Assembly: GCA_903789495.1 (NCBI GenBank)
Contig: CAIFEQ010000004.1
Span: 21,141 to 85,140, forward strand
Origin: an uncultured Erysipelotrichaceae bacterium
Lineage (GTDB): Bacteria; Bacillota_I; Bacilli_A; Erysipelotrichales; Erysipelotrichaceae
Reading direction: 5' to 3'
DNA length: 64,000 nucleotides
Shown: piece by piece, positions 25,441-34,626 of the stretch
How positions within the stretch are numbered: the stretch's first letter is position 1
Layout: every line of letters begins with the position of its first letter
Notes under the pieces: generated by a model
Told to the model about the DNA's origin: nothing
The model's database searches: none
What the model saw: the letters and a program-made list of their open reading frames with translations, nothing else
Position numbers and translations under genes: made by a program

Positions 25441-25873
25441 GATGTTCCCCCTGTTCTCTCATCTGCTGAGATGTAATGCATTCATTATAGTGATTTTACC
25501 GGGTTATAACCGAAAAAGTTTCAAAAAAATTAAAAATTTAATGAAAAATAAAATGTAAAGACGGAATAGTTTTCATTCAAAGAAGGAAAAGAAGGGCCGC
25601 ACCGGACACGTTCCGGCCTGCCGGAAACCTTCTGCGGACAACAGGAACCAGAGATTTTCAGAAAGCAAGTGTTCAAGCCATGTTTTTACCTTTAATCAGA
25701 CAAAAAAAATTAATAATGCTGTAAATAACCGGAAAACAGTTTGAAGTTTCTGTCTGCAGAATTAACACAATCTTATCTTGACAAATTTTTATCAAGTGCT
25801 TTCTTGACAAAAATTTATCATGCCAATACGATCGGATCTGCATGGGACTGGATGTCCCAAGGAGGAGAGAAGT
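25441..25873. other. 433-base divergent intergenic region livJ / SDR
   Basis: AT-rich with no gene seen. Contents: livJ -10 TATAAT (complement 25484-25489); an oligo-A/T stretch (25510-25550); a short GC hairpin TTCCGG-CCTG-CCGGAA (25611-25626); a second AT stretch (25690-25770); and two 18-base palindromic elements at the SDR promoter (25778-25821). Confidence 0.6.
25778..25821 (+). promoter_or_regulatory. Tandem palindromic elements and SDR promoter
   Basis: TTGACAAATTTTTATCAA (25778-25795) and TTGACAAAAATTTATCAT (25804-25821) are near-identical imperfect palindromes spaced 26 bases apart. The second contains -35 TTGACA (25804-25809), followed after 17 bases by TACGAT (25827-25832), giving a good promoter for the SDR. 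The repeats look like a double operator. Confidence 0.65.
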
Positions 25874-26674
25874 ATGGCAGATTTAAAAGGTAAAGTTGCG
25901 TTGATTACGGGCGCGGCGGCCGGTCTGGGAGCCGGTATTGCCGAGGCGTATGTCAGATCGGGTGCGAAGATCTGCATGGTCGACCTGTCCAAGGGTGTCG
26001 AGGACACGGCCGCCAGTCTGCGCAAAGAAGTGCCGGGTGCGGAAATCATCACCTTCGTCGGCAACGTGGTCGACAAGGAACAGATGAAGGCCGCGGCCAA
26101 GGCGACGGCAGACAAGTTCGGTTCGCTGGACATCTGCTGTGCCAACGCCGGTGTGTGCCGTCTGGCACCGTTTGAGGAAATGACGGACGAGACCCGTGAT
26201 TTCCATATCGATGTGAATATCAAGGGCACCTGGAATACGGTGCAGGCCTGCATTCCGTACATGCTGAAGGAAGGCAAGGGCGCCGTGGTCATTGCCTCTT
26301 CCGTCACCGGTGATATTGTCGCGGACGGCGGCGAAGCGGCCTATGCCATGACCAAGGCGGCTCTGGTCGGTCTGACCCGCTGCCTGGCCGTCGAATATGC
26401 CCCGAAGCACATCCGGGTCAACTGCAGCCAGCTTGGCTATGCCCGGACCCCGATGGTCGAGAAGATGGCGAAGGAATCCAATCCTGCGGATCCGGAAAGC
26501 GCCATCGCGGATATCGCCCGCAACGTCCCGCTGGGGCGGCTGGCCAAGCCGATTGAGGTCGGCAACCTGTTTGCGTTCCTGGGCAGTGATGATGCCTCTT
26601 ACATCACCGGCGCACAGATCGTCATTGACGGTGCCGCCACGCTGCCTGAGACCAACTCCATGGGCACCAACTGA
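25874..26674 (+). CDS. Short-chain dehydrogenase/reductase
   Basis: Classical SDR of 266 residues. TGAAAGLG (12-19) binds the cofactor, NAG follows at 91-93 (CANAG rather than NNAG), and the catalytic S143, Y157 and K161 (AYAMTKAALVG) are present; the C-terminus has the usual ITGAQIVIDGAATLP. GGAGGAG precedes the ATG by nine bases; a more upstream in-frame codon at 25820 has no ribosome site. It is followed by two amino-acid permease genes on the same strand without an obvious terminator, so the three could form an operon, suggesting a role on an amino-acid-derived hydroxy/keto compound (inference). Confidence 0.88.
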   Translation: MADLKGKVALITGAAAGLGAGIAEAYVRSGAKICMVDLSKGVEDTAASLRKEVPGAEIITFVGNVVDKEQMKAAAKATADKFGSLDICCANAGVCRLAPFEEMTDETRDFHIDVNIKGTWNTVQACIPYMLKEGKGAVVIASSVTGDIVADGGEAAYAMTKAALVGLTRCLAVEYAPKHIRVNCSQLGYARTPMVEKMAKESNPADPESAIADIARNVPLGRLAKPIEVGNLFAFLGSDDASYITGAQIVIDGAATLPETNSMGTN

Positions 26675-26758
26675 AACCGATTCTGCAGCTTGTCAGGGAA
26701 TCGGTTCCGGGGGAGTCGGTTCCCTTTTTGAACGACATGATCTGAAAGGGGATATTGT

Positions 26759-28172
26759 ATGTCACAGTCAAACAGCGAACAGGGCGGCGGCCTGCAGAAG
26801 AGTCTGAAACTGCTCTTTGTCTACACGGTCGCGACTGGTTCGATCTTTACCTGGGTCAGTTACTGGGATTCCGTCTTCTTCGGCTACTGCGGTTCCGGTA
26901 CCTGGCTGGCCTTTGCCCTGATGACACTGGTCATTCTGCCGACGGCACTGGTCTATTCGGAGCTGGCGCCGCTCTTCCATACCACCGGCGGGGAACTGAT
27001 CTACAACACCGTCGGCATCAACAAGCATGTGGGTTTCCTGGCTTCCTGGCTGATCATGGCTGCCTGGATTGCCGTACCGCCGGCCGTGGTCATGGCCATT
27101 GCGACCTGGATCTCACGCACCTTTGCGCTGAACCTGACGTTCGGCAATACCATGCTCATCGGCATCTGCATCCTGTTCCTGGTGTTCTTCCTGAGTCTCC
27201 AGGATATCCAGGTGCTGGTCAAGGCGCAGGCGACCTGCCTGTTTGTCAACATGATCTCGACCGTCCTGACCGGCATTCTGATTCTGTTCTCCGGCCACTG
27301 GTCGCTGTCGAACATGAGCGGCGGCCTGTTCTGGAGCGGGATTGACAGGCATCTACGGCATCCCGGGCTGGATCATCGGCATGGCGCTGCTGATCACCCC
27401 GTACTTCGGGTTTGAGACCGTGCCGCAGATGGTGGAGGAAGGCGATTTCCCGATCAAGGATTCCAAGAAGGCCATCTGCGGTTCCATCATCACCTGCGGC
27501 ACCATCTATACGTTCTTCTACTTCTGCGTGGCCGGTCTGGACAACGTAAGCAATCTGCTGGCCGGCGATGCGGCCAACGGCTTCATGACCATCATCAACA
27601 TGCAGCGGACGCTGGGCTGGACGGTCTGGCCGGTGCTGTACGGCTTCTTCTCGGTCCTGATGGGCCTGGGGGCATCGATCCTTGGCTTCTGGATGTCGAC
27701 CGTCAGAATGCTGTATTCGATGAGTGAGAAGAACTTCCTGCCGCAGTCCTTCAGCCGGCTGAATAAGCACAAGCAGCCGATCCTGCCGAACATCTTCCTG
27801 CTGGCGATCTCGCTGATCTTCCTGCTGCTCATGAATGCCACGACCTTCATGAATGACTTCTTCAACCTGATGTCCTTCGGCTGCGCCTGTGCGTATGCCC
27901 TGACGATGATCTCCGCGGTGCGGATTCATCAGAAACATCCGGACTGGAAGAGTCCCAACCCGGTCAGGGGCGGCAACTTCATGCGGTTCCTGGCCATGTG
28001 CATCATGATTGCGATTGCCTTCTTCTGCACGCTGGGCCAGGGCATCGGTTCCTGGATCTCCTTCGGGGTGTATCTGGGCGTCGGGGTGCTGCTGTGGCTG
28101 GATATGGTGCTGGTGCGCTGGAAGAAGACCAAGGTGGTCATCCAGACACCGGACGGCCTGAAAGAATACTGA
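26759..28172 (+). pseudogene. Amino-acid permease (APC family) with internal frameshift
   Basis: An amino-acid/polyamine/organocation permease split by a +1 frameshift. Codons 1-194 read MSQSNSEQGGG... through LFWSG in one frame; the remainder (TGIYGIPGWIIGMALLITP... to the stop at 28172) continues one base later, from about 27342. Removing one G of the GGG at 27338-27340 would restore W-S-G-L-T-G-I-Y-G-I-P-G and give about 470 residues, matching the 474-residue paralogue immediately downstream. Both halves align with that paralogue throughout, so nothing else is missing. GAAAGGGG precedes the ATG. It may be a recent pseudogene, a variable locus or a sequencing error; protein-level selection is otherwise intact. 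Confidence 0.85.
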
Positions 28173-28179
28173 CACCTGC

Positions 28180-28204
28180 AATTCCCGGGAAATTCCCGGG
28201 AATT
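28180..28204. repeat. Perfect 25-base palindrome between the two permeases
   Basis: AATTCCCGGGAA (28180-28191), central A, then its exact complement (28193-28204). No T tract follows, so it is not a standard terminator; it could act as an mRNA processing/stability hairpin or be an operator for the second permease, whose ribosome site (AAAGGGG) follows. Confidence 0.75.
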
Positions 28205-28221
28205 CTGTCAAAGGGGATACT

Positions 28222-29646
28222 ATGAGTGATCTGACACAAACGCAGACTCCGACGCAGGAGAACCATCTGCACAGGAGTCTGAAACTGATCTACGTCTACG
28301 CGATTGCGACCGGCGCCATCTTCACCTTCATCGGCTACTGGGATTCCATCTTCTATGAGTACTGCGGACCGGGCACCTGGCTGGCCTTCCTGCTCATGAC
28401 CCTGATGATCCTGCCGATCGCGTTTGTCTACTGCGAACTCGCCCCGATGTTTCCGGAAGCGGGCGGGGAACTGATCTACAACACGGTGGGACTGAACAAG
28501 CATCTGGGCTTCCTGTCAGCCTGGCTGATCATGCTGGCCTGGATTGCCGTGCCGCCGGCGGCCGTCATGGCCATTGTCCAGTGGCTGTTCCACATCTTCC
28601 ACATCTCCTCCAGTTTCCTGGTCCTGGAGATCGTCGCCGGCATCGCCCTGGTGGGATATTTCTTCCTGAGCCTGCAGAGCGTGGAGGTGGCCGGCAAGGT
28701 GCAGCTGATCATGCTGGCCCTGGCCATCATCGGCTGCGTGGCGGCATCCATCGGCTTCATGACCTCGGGTCTCTGGAGTCTGGACAATTTCCGGAACTTC
28801 TTCTACACCCAGGCCTCGCCGCAGCTGGGCATTCCCGGCTGGATCATCGGCCTGGCCTTCCTGATCACACCGTTCTTCGGCTTTGAGACCGTCCCGCAGA
28901 TGATCGAGGAAGGGGACTTCCCGCTCAGGGATTCCACCAAGGCCATCTGGGGTTCGGTGGTGACCTGCGGCATCATCTATTCCTTCTACTTCATCGGTCT
29001 GGGCGGCATGCCGGTCCAGCACCTGGTCGAGGAGGGCGGGGCAGCCGTCAACGGCTTCCTGGCCATCAGCATGATGGAGGAGATGGGCGGCGGCTGGCAG
29101 ACCGCCTCCATCCTCTTCGGCATCACCTCGATTCTCTGTGCCATCGGCACCTGTCTGCTGGGCTTCTGGCTGTCCACGGTGCGGCTGCTCTATGCCATGG
29201 GCAAGAGCAACTTCCTGCCGGCTTCCTTTGCCAGACTGAATCGGCACCAGCAGCCGATTCTGCCCAACGTCCTTCTGCTGGCGGTCTCGATTGCCTTCCT
29301 GATCCTGCAGAATGCCGGCACCTTCATGAATGACTTCTTCAACCTGATGGCCTTCGGCTGTGCCTGTGCCTATGCGATCACCATGATCTCGGCCATGCGC
29401 ATCCACCGCCGGCACCCCCAATGGGCCACCTACCGCCTCAGGGGAGGCAGCTTCACCCGGGTCCTGGCGCTGGTCATTGCCATCGTCGTCGCCTTCTTCT
29501 GCACCCTGGGACAGGGGGCAGGTTCCTGGATCTCCTTTGCCATCTATCTGGCCATCGGCGTCGGCCTGTGGCTGTGGATGGTGCTGGTCAACTGGAAGAA
29601 GGCACCGGTCATCGTCCAGACTCCCGACGGGCCGAAGGAATTCTGA
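28222..29646 (+). CDS. Amino-acid permease (APC family)
   Basis: Intact APC-superfamily transporter of 474 residues with about 12 membrane segments; cytoplasmic ends are short. It imports an amino acid or a related cation in exchange or proton symport. Family features include the broken first helix (IATGAIFTFIGYWDSIFYE), GGELIYNTVGLNKHLG near 85-100 and the FGFETVPQMIEEGDF segment near 215. It is a close paralogue of the frameshifted gene directly upstream, with 49 bases between them, which points to tandem gene duplication. AAAGGGG precedes the ATG. A strong terminator follows. Substrate is unknown. Confidence 0.88.
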   Translation: MSDLTQTQTPTQENHLHRSLKLIYVYAIATGAIFTFIGYWDSIFYEYCGPGTWLAFLLMTLMILPIAFVYCELAPMFPEAGGELIYNTVGLNKHLGFLSAWLIMLAWIAVPPAAVMAIVQWLFHIFHISSSFLVLEIVAGIALVGYFFLSLQSVEVAGKVQLIMLALAIIGCVAASIGFMTSGLWSLDNFRNFFYTQASPQLGIPGWIIGLAFLITPFFGFETVPQMIEEGDFPLRDSTKAIWGSVVTCGIIYSFYFIGLGGMPVQHLVEEGGAAVNGFLAISMMEEMGGGWQTASILFGITSILCAIGTCLLGFWLSTVRLLYAMGKSNFLPASFARLNRHQQPILPNVLLLAVSIAFLILQNAGTFMNDFFNLMAFGCACAYAITMISAMRIHRRHPQWATYRLRGGSFTRVLALVIAIVVAFFCTLGQGAGSWISFAIYLAIGVGLWLWMVLVNWKKAPVIVQTPDGPKEF

Positions 29647-29658
29647 ATCTCTGATCAG

Positions 29659-29690
29659 AAAAGATCTGCACCTGCATGCAGATCTTTTTA
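29659..29690 (+). terminator. Intrinsic terminator after permease
   Basis: A perfect 12-bp stem (29659-29670 with 29677-29688) ending in TTTTT; symmetrical enough to serve the convergent isomerase operon as well. Confidence 0.9.
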
Positions 29691-29716
29691 TGCGCTGACT
29701 TCTCAACAGACACCGG

Positions 29717-31207
29717 TTATCTGTGGAAAGGATTCTCGCCTTTGTAGAGCTGATCAGCCGGCTGATTCCAGCCGATCTCCTCCGCCGGCACGCCAAGATA
29801 CCGGAAGGTATCATACACGGCTCTGCCGTAATGGCCGAACATCACCGCCCCGTGATGCGGGAAGTTCTTCTCAATCAGCCAGTAACGGTAGAAGCGGCCC
29901 ATCTCCCGGATGGCAAAGACGCCGATACTGCCGAAGGACCGGGCGGCAACCGGCAGGATTTCTCCTTCCGCCGCATAGGCTCTCAGCTGGCTGTCGGCCG
30001 TGGACTGCAGACGGTAGAAGGTGATTTCCGACGGCTTAAGATCCCCCTCAATGGTGCCGTCGCACCACTCCTGCGGATGCGTACGGGCCATGATCCGCTG
30101 ATAGGACAGATGCGGGTTCTGCAGAAGCTGGCTGCAGGTATTGCCGCAGTGGAAACCCATGAAGGTATCCGTGAGCTGATAGTCATATTTTCCCCGGATG
30201 GCTTCGTCATACATGTCATGCGGCACACTGTTGTTGATGTCCAGCAGGGTGGTTTCCCTGCCGGAGATGCATAAACCGATGTATTCGGACAGGGTGCCGT
30301 AGATATCCACTTCGCAGGATACCGGAATCCCCTTTTGCATCAGACGGCTGTTGACGTAGCAGGGAACGAAATGGAACATGTCCTGGAAGGCCGGCCAGCA
30401 CTTGGTGGTCAGCGCCACGTACGGCCGGTATCCCCGATGTTCTTCGGCCCAGTCCAGCAGCGTCAGTTCATACTGAGCCAGCCTGTTCAGCATCGCCGGT
30501 TCTTTTCCGGCGGTGTAGCCCATTTCCCGGGCCATATCACCAGCGGTATCCGGGATGCGCGGATCATCGGCATGTTTCTGGTAGGCTTCAAACAGATCCA
30601 GCTCGCTTTCTTCCTCGATCTCCACACCGAGATTGAAGAGCTGTCGGATCGGTGCATTACAGGCCAGGAAGTTGGCCGGCCGCGGGCCGAAGGAAATGAT
30701 CTTGAGATGGGCCAGACCGTAGACTGCTCTGGCGACCGGCAGGAAGTCATGGATCATGTCGGCGCATTCTTCGGCATTGCCGACCGGCTCAGCCGGGATA
30801 TAAGCCCGGACATTGCGCAGCGCCAGGTTATAGCTGGCATTCAGCAGGCCGCAGTAGGCATCGCCCCGGCCGTCCATCAGATCCTTCTGGCTCTCTTCCG
30901 CGGCGGCACAGAACATCTTCGGTCCTTCGAAGTGTTTCGCCAGCAGGGTCTCGGAAATTTCCGGGCCGAAGTTGCCCAGATAGACACATAAGGCATTGCA
31001 GGCATGGGCCTGGACATCTTCCAGGGCCTTCACCATGTCGGTTTCACTTTCGATGATCGTGACCGGACATTCATAGAGATCTGCCGCATCATACTTCCGG
31101 CTGTAGGCTTCCACCAGGGCCTTTCTTCTGTTTTCGGCCAGAGAAGCCGGGAAACAGTCACGGGATACGGCAACGATGCCGACTTTCATCACAGGTACAT
31201 TATTCAT
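29717..31207 (-). CDS. L-fucose/D-arabinose isomerase-family protein
   Basis: Cytosolic sugar isomerase of 496 residues related to FucI/AraA. The FucI-type manganese ligands fit by spacing: Glu in SCEVDIYG and Asp in LLDINN are 24 residues apart, as in E. coli FucI (E337 and D361), and a His occurs near the C-terminus (PHHGAVMFGHYG). It would convert an aldose such as L-fucose or D-arabinose to its ketose, which the xylulokinase-like protein of the same operon would phosphorylate. The protein is shorter than FucI (about 590), so another aldose is possible. GGAGGAG precedes the ATG. Last gene of the operon; cre-controlled. Confidence 0.82.
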   Translation of the reverse strand: MNNVPVMKVGIVAVSRDCFPASLAENRRKALVEAYSRKYDAADLYECPVTIIESETDMVKALEDVQAHACNALCVYLGNFGPEISETLLAKHFEGPKMFCAAAEESQKDLMDGRGDAYCGLLNASYNLALRNVRAYIPAEPVGNAEECADMIHDFLPVARAVYGLAHLKIISFGPRPANFLACNAPIRQLFNLGVEIEEESELDLFEAYQKHADDPRIPDTAGDMAREMGYTAGKEPAMLNRLAQYELTLLDWAEEHRGYRPYVALTTKCWPAFQDMFHFVPCYVNSRLMQKGIPVSCEVDIYGTLSEYIGLCISGRETTLLDINNSVPHDMYDEAIRGKYDYQLTDTFMGFHCGNTCSQLLQNPHLSYQRIMARTHPQEWCDGTIEGDLKPSEITFYRLQSTADSQLRAYAAEGEILPVAARSFGSIGVFAIREMGRFYRYWLIEKNFPHHGAVMFGHYGRAVYDTFRYLGVPAEEIGWNQPADQLYKGENPFHR

Positions 31208-31219
31208 CTTGGTCTCCTC

Positions 31220-31855
31220 CTATTCTGTGACATCAGGATTCTTTCCGCTTAAACCGAGATACGTGCCGGCGGGACAGCCGCCTTCCGGATGACCGATCAG
31301 CCACTTGTTGACCGCTGCCAGCAGCTTCTCCTCGCCGCTGACATCTGCCGGCCGCACCGGCAGGGGAAGGTTGGTTCCTTTCGGCAGGATCACTGCGACC
31401 CGGAAGGCGGTCTGTTCGTCTTTGCCGCAGGGGGCATAGTGCAGGGTGGTGGCATAGAGCTCCACCATCGTTCCCTGCGGGATACGGAAGGCCCTGACCT
31501 GCTCGGTGGACATCCGGAACTGCGCATCCAGATCGCTTCTTTTTGCGACAAGAAGGATGACATCTGTGCCGCAGGGAATATTGATTTCGGAACTGCGGTG
31601 GTATTCCAGGGCATTGAGCCGGGTGTTCTGTCCGCTGCAGTAACCGATCTGGATCGGCATACAGCCAAAGACGCCTTGCGAAAGATCCCTGGCAATCGGC
31701 AGGGCTTCCAGACGGGCATCAGATGGTTCATAGCAGGTCGTGCCTTCCGGGCAGGGCGTTTCGGCCATGACCTTCAGCAGGTCCGTCAGATCATAGCCCC
31801 GGATGACTCTGCCATAGGCATGAAACAGGGGATCCGTCACTTCATGGATTTTCAC
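31220..31855 (-). CDS. DUF4867 family protein
   Basis: Protein of 211 residues resembling DUF4867, a cupin-like family found in sugar-catabolic operons of Firmicutes, of unproven function. A beta-rich cupin layout is suggested by GYCSGQNTRLNALEYHRSSEINI (about residues 70-92, with the H and E of a possible metal site) and LYATTLHYAPCG (about 132-143). Located 12 bases upstream of the isomerase and six bases downstream of the kinase, it is firmly part of the operon. A role as a sugar mutarotase or ketose isomerase accessory is conceivable but only inferred. Confidence 0.75.
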   Translation of the reverse strand: MKIHEVTDPLFHAYGRVIRGYDLTDLLKVMAETPCPEGTTCYEPSDARLEALPIARDLSQGVFGCMPIQIGYCSGQNTRLNALEYHRSSEINIPCGTDVILLVAKRSDLDAQFRMSTEQVRAFRIPQGTMVELYATTLHYAPCGKDEQTAFRVAVILPKGTNLPLPVRPADVSGEEKLLAAVNKWLIGHPEGGCPAGTYLGLSGKNPDVTE

Positions 31856-31861
31856 AGGTGT

Positions 31862-33334
31862 TTAGGCTCCTTTCTGGAAAAACGGCTTCAGGGCCGGATA
31901 CAGCAGACGGAAATTCTGATACTTCTCCTCATAGGCCTGCACCAGTGCCGGCTGGGGATGAATGGTTTCCCGGACCTGTACCAGCGCATCGGCGGCTTCC
32001 TGCACACTGCCATAGACCCCGGCAGAGACCATCGCCAGCATGGCGGCGCCCATGCCCGGTCCTTCTTCACAGGCCGGGACATCAATCTCCAGGTTCAGGA
32101 CGTTGGCCATGATCCGGCGCCACAGGGGACTCTTCGCTCCGCCGCCGCAGATCATGGTGCGCTGCGGGCAGATGCCATCCTCGCGGGCCGCTTCCAGCAT
32201 GTCGCGGATGCCGAAGGCCACGCCTTCCAGAATCGCCTGGGTCATGTCTTTCCGGGTGCTGTCCAGCGACATGCCGATGAAGGCGCTTCTGGCCCGGGGA
32301 TCATTCCACGGACTGCGCTCTCCCATCAGATACGGCAGATAGTAGACATGGTTCTTTCCGAGGTTCTCTTCAATGCCGTTCTGTTCTTCGGCAAATTCTG
32401 CCGTCTGCAGGATTTCTTCCATCCACCATTTATTGCAGGCAGCTGCGCTCAGCATGCAGCCCATCAGATGATAATGGCCATCCGCATGGGCAAAAGCATG
32501 CAGGCGGGCGGAAGGATCACCCAGGAAGGAATCCGAGGAGAGAAACAGTGTCCCGCTGGTGCCCAGCGAAAGATTGCAGCGGCCCGCTCCGACGGTACCC
32601 GTTCCGACCGCCGCAGCCGCATTATCACCGGCGCCGGCCGCCACGATCACCTCATGGCTTAAGCCGAGTTCTGTACAGATTTCCGGTTTCAGCGTGCCGA
32701 TGGGCGCATAGGACTCATGGAGATGCGGCAGCTGTTCTTCCCGGATGCCGCAGAGATCCAGCATCTCTTTCGACCAGCAGCGGTGCTTCACATCCAGCAG
32801 CAGCATGCCTGAGGCATCGGAATAATCCGTGCTGAAGGTGCCGGTCAGCCGCCAGGCCAGATAGTCTTTCGGCAGCATGATCTTCCTGGCCTTCCGGAAG
32901 TTCTCCGGTTCATGTTTCCGTACCCAGAGCAGCTTCGGGGCGGTAAAGCCGGCATAAGCGATATTGCCGGTCCAGGCCAGCAGCCTGTCCTTCCCGACGG
33001 TTTCATTCAGATACTGCACTTCTTCGGTACTTCTGCCGTCATTCCACAGAATGGCCGGCCGGATCACCTGATCCTGTTCATCCAGCATGACCAGTCCATG
33101 CATCTGACCGCCGAAGCTGATGCCTCTGACCTCTGTTCTATCCAGGCCATCCAGCAGCTTCTGCAGTCCTTTCAGTGTCTGGCGGAACCAGTCTTCGGGA
33201 TTCTGTTCACTCCAGCCGGGATGCGGAAAGGAAAGCGGATAGTCTTCCGAGACGATCCGGACGATCTTTCCCGTCTCCGTCATCAGGACCAGTTTCACTG
33301 CTGAGGTGCCAAGGTCTGTTCCGATAAAATACAT
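31862..33334 (-). CDS. xylB: Xylulokinase-like FGGY-family sugar kinase
   Basis: FGGY carbohydrate kinase of 490 residues. The N-terminal phosphate-binding motif GTDLGTSAVK (5-14), the xylulokinase-typical SFGGQMHGLV (about 78-87), the catalytic-base region LWNDGR and the C-terminal GGGAKSPLWR nucleotide site are present. It would phosphorylate D-xylulose or another ketose (D-ribulose if the partner acts on D-arabinose). The ATG at 33334 gives MYFIGTDLGTS; GCAGGAAG lies upstream. It is the first gene of a three-gene operon with a cre box overlapping the promoter, so it should be repressed by CcpA when preferred sugars are present. Confidence 0.9.
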   Translation of the reverse strand: MYFIGTDLGTSAVKLVLMTETGKIVRIVSEDYPLSFPHPGWSEQNPEDWFRQTLKGLQKLLDGLDRTEVRGISFGGQMHGLVMLDEQDQVIRPAILWNDGRSTEEVQYLNETVGKDRLLAWTGNIAYAGFTAPKLLWVRKHEPENFRKARKIMLPKDYLAWRLTGTFSTDYSDASGMLLLDVKHRCWSKEMLDLCGIREEQLPHLHESYAPIGTLKPEICTELGLSHEVIVAAGAGDNAAAAVGTGTVGAGRCNLSLGTSGTLFLSSDSFLGDPSARLHAFAHADGHYHLMGCMLSAAACNKWWMEEILQTAEFAEEQNGIEENLGKNHVYYLPYLMGERSPWNDPRARSAFIGMSLDSTRKDMTQAILEGVAFGIRDMLEAAREDGICPQRTMICGGGAKSPLWRRIMANVLNLEIDVPACEEGPGMGAAMLAMVSAGVYGSVQEAADALVQVRETIHPQPALVQAYEEKYQNFRLLYPALKPFFQKGA

Positions 33335-33352
33335 AGTCTTCTTCCTGCTTTC

Positions 33353-33371
33353 TGTCAGCGCTTTCACTATA
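33353..33371 (-). promoter_or_regulatory. CcpA cre box at promoter of sugar operon
   Basis: TGTCAGCGCTTTCA (33353-33366) matches the cre consensus TGWNANCGNTNWCA at every fixed position. It directly abuts the leftward -10 TATAGT (complement of 33366-33371), a position where CcpA binding represses. Confidence 0.85.
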
Positions 33372-33497
33372 GCATGGACCATGTAACAGGATCCGTGCAG
33401 GAGGAATAAATTCCGCCTGCGCTGTTCCCTGTCTGCCATGCAGGCTGCCGGGCAGAATGGCTGCGGATCCTGTGCGGAAAAATGCCCGGCAAAGAAA

Positions 33498-33521
33498 AAC
33501 CGATCCGGCAGGGGATCGGTT
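33498..33521 (-). terminator. Intrinsic terminator after degV
   Basis: AACCGATCC (33498-33506) pairs with GGATCGGTT (33513-33521); the minus strand continues TTTCTTT. Confidence 0.85.
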
Positions 33522-33534
33522 GAAAACAGGGGAT

Positions 33535-34425
33535 TCAGTTCAGACCGCCGCGGTGATCGCAGAAATAGAAGATGGTCATCCCGCTGGGACCCAGGTGGGC
33601 ACCGATAACCGGACCGACCCGGCCGATGATGACTTCTTTGACTTTGCCGGTATCAAGCACCTTCTGCTTGAGGATTTCGGCATCTTCCGGGCAGTCGCAG
33701 TGGCAGATCAGCACCGGTTTGTCCGCCTGCGCGGGATCCAGCCGGGCAGCCATGCATTCTGCCAGCTTCGACAGCGAAGCCTTGCGGCCATGGGCGGTAC
33801 CGATAGCGACCAGGCGGCCCTGATCATCGATGTCACCGACCGGCTTGAGCTGCAGCAGTGTGCCGGCAAAGGCGGCGATGTTGGACAGCCGTCCGCCTCT
33901 TCTCAGATGGTTCAGGTCGGACACAGTCCACATGTAGTTGATGTGCAGACGGGTCTCCTCCAGCCACTTGGCATTGTCTTCAATCGACATGCCGTTGTCC
34001 CGGTTCAGGGCAGCATAGTAGATCTGGTAGCCCATGCCGCCGGTGGCCCCCAGGGAGTCCACGATGATCAGCTTGCGGTCCGGGAATTCCTCCTTGAGCA
34101 TCTGCTGCGCCAGCAGAGCGTTATCGTACGTCGAGGACATGCCCGAAGTGAAGCAGTTGTACAGGACATCATTGCCTGCCTGCAGCAGAGGACGGAAGAA
34201 GTCCAGATAGTTCTGCGGGGTAATTGCCGTCGTAGAGGCCATCACGCCGCCCTCGACTTTCTGATAGAAGTCGTCCAGGGGAATCTCGGCATTATCATAG
34301 GTGGCCTTGAACTTGAAGCCATCCGTCATGGCTACTTCCATCGGAATGACCAGAATACCCTCCCGGTCGGCATATTCGGGAATGATATCACTGCATGCAT
34401 CGGTAACAATCTTATAGTTTTCCAT
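33535..34425 (-). CDS. DegV family fatty-acid-binding protein
   Basis: DegV/FakB protein of 296 residues. These cytosolic proteins bind a fatty acid and present it to the kinase FakA for phosphorylation and phospholipid synthesis. The N-terminal YKIVTDACSDI motif (3-14), the ASTTAITPQNY segment (about 63-73), CFTSGMSSTY (about 92-101) and the RRGGRLSNIAA segment near 170 are family signatures. The ATG at 34425 has AGAGAAGG upstream; the frame extends further but that part has no family similarity. It stands alone between terminators, as FakB paralogues often do; no fakA is in the window. Confidence 0.92.
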   Translation of the reverse strand: MENYKIVTDACSDIIPEYADREGILVIPMEVAMTDGFKFKATYDNAEIPLDDFYQKVEGGVMASTTAITPQNYLDFFRPLLQAGNDVLYNCFTSGMSSTYDNALLAQQMLKEEFPDRKLIIVDSLGATGGMGYQIYYAALNRDNGMSIEDNAKWLEETRLHINYMWTVSDLNHLRRGGRLSNIAAFAGTLLQLKPVGDIDDQGRLVAIGTAHGRKASLSKLAECMAARLDPAQADKPVLICHCDCPEDAEILKQKVLDTGKVKEVIIGRVGPVIGAHLGPSGMTIFYFCDHRGGLN

Positions 34426-34575
34426 ATCCTTCTCTCTTATGACTGCTCCTATTCTATAGGAAGGCCAGAATACGGTACAACAACAAAATGCCTGTTTTGT
34501 TTCCCGGCCCGGAGCCGTCCCAAAGGTACAGGAAATCAGCCGAAAAAGCAATCCATACCGCCGGAAATTAAGATT

Positions 34576-34615
34576 AAGACCCGGTGCGCGGCGTGACCGC
34601 CGGCAGCCGGGTCTT
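34576..34615 (-). terminator. Intrinsic terminator after DUF11 protein gene
   Basis: AAGACCCGG (34576-34584) pairs with CCGGGTCTT (34607-34615); minus strand continues AATCTTAATTT. It begins 12 bases past the stop codon. Confidence 0.75.
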
Positions 34616-34626
34616 ATGGGGGGCAC

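Noticed and set aside
27330..27360. Programmed +1 ribosomal frameshift in the first permease
   Set aside because: No recognisable slippery codon-stop arrangement (the zero frame continues for 24 codons past the shift), and the intact paralogue needs no shift.
28516..29814. 432-codon minus-strand frame opposite the second permease
   Set aside because: Antisense of a well-conserved membrane protein; composition is not protein-like.
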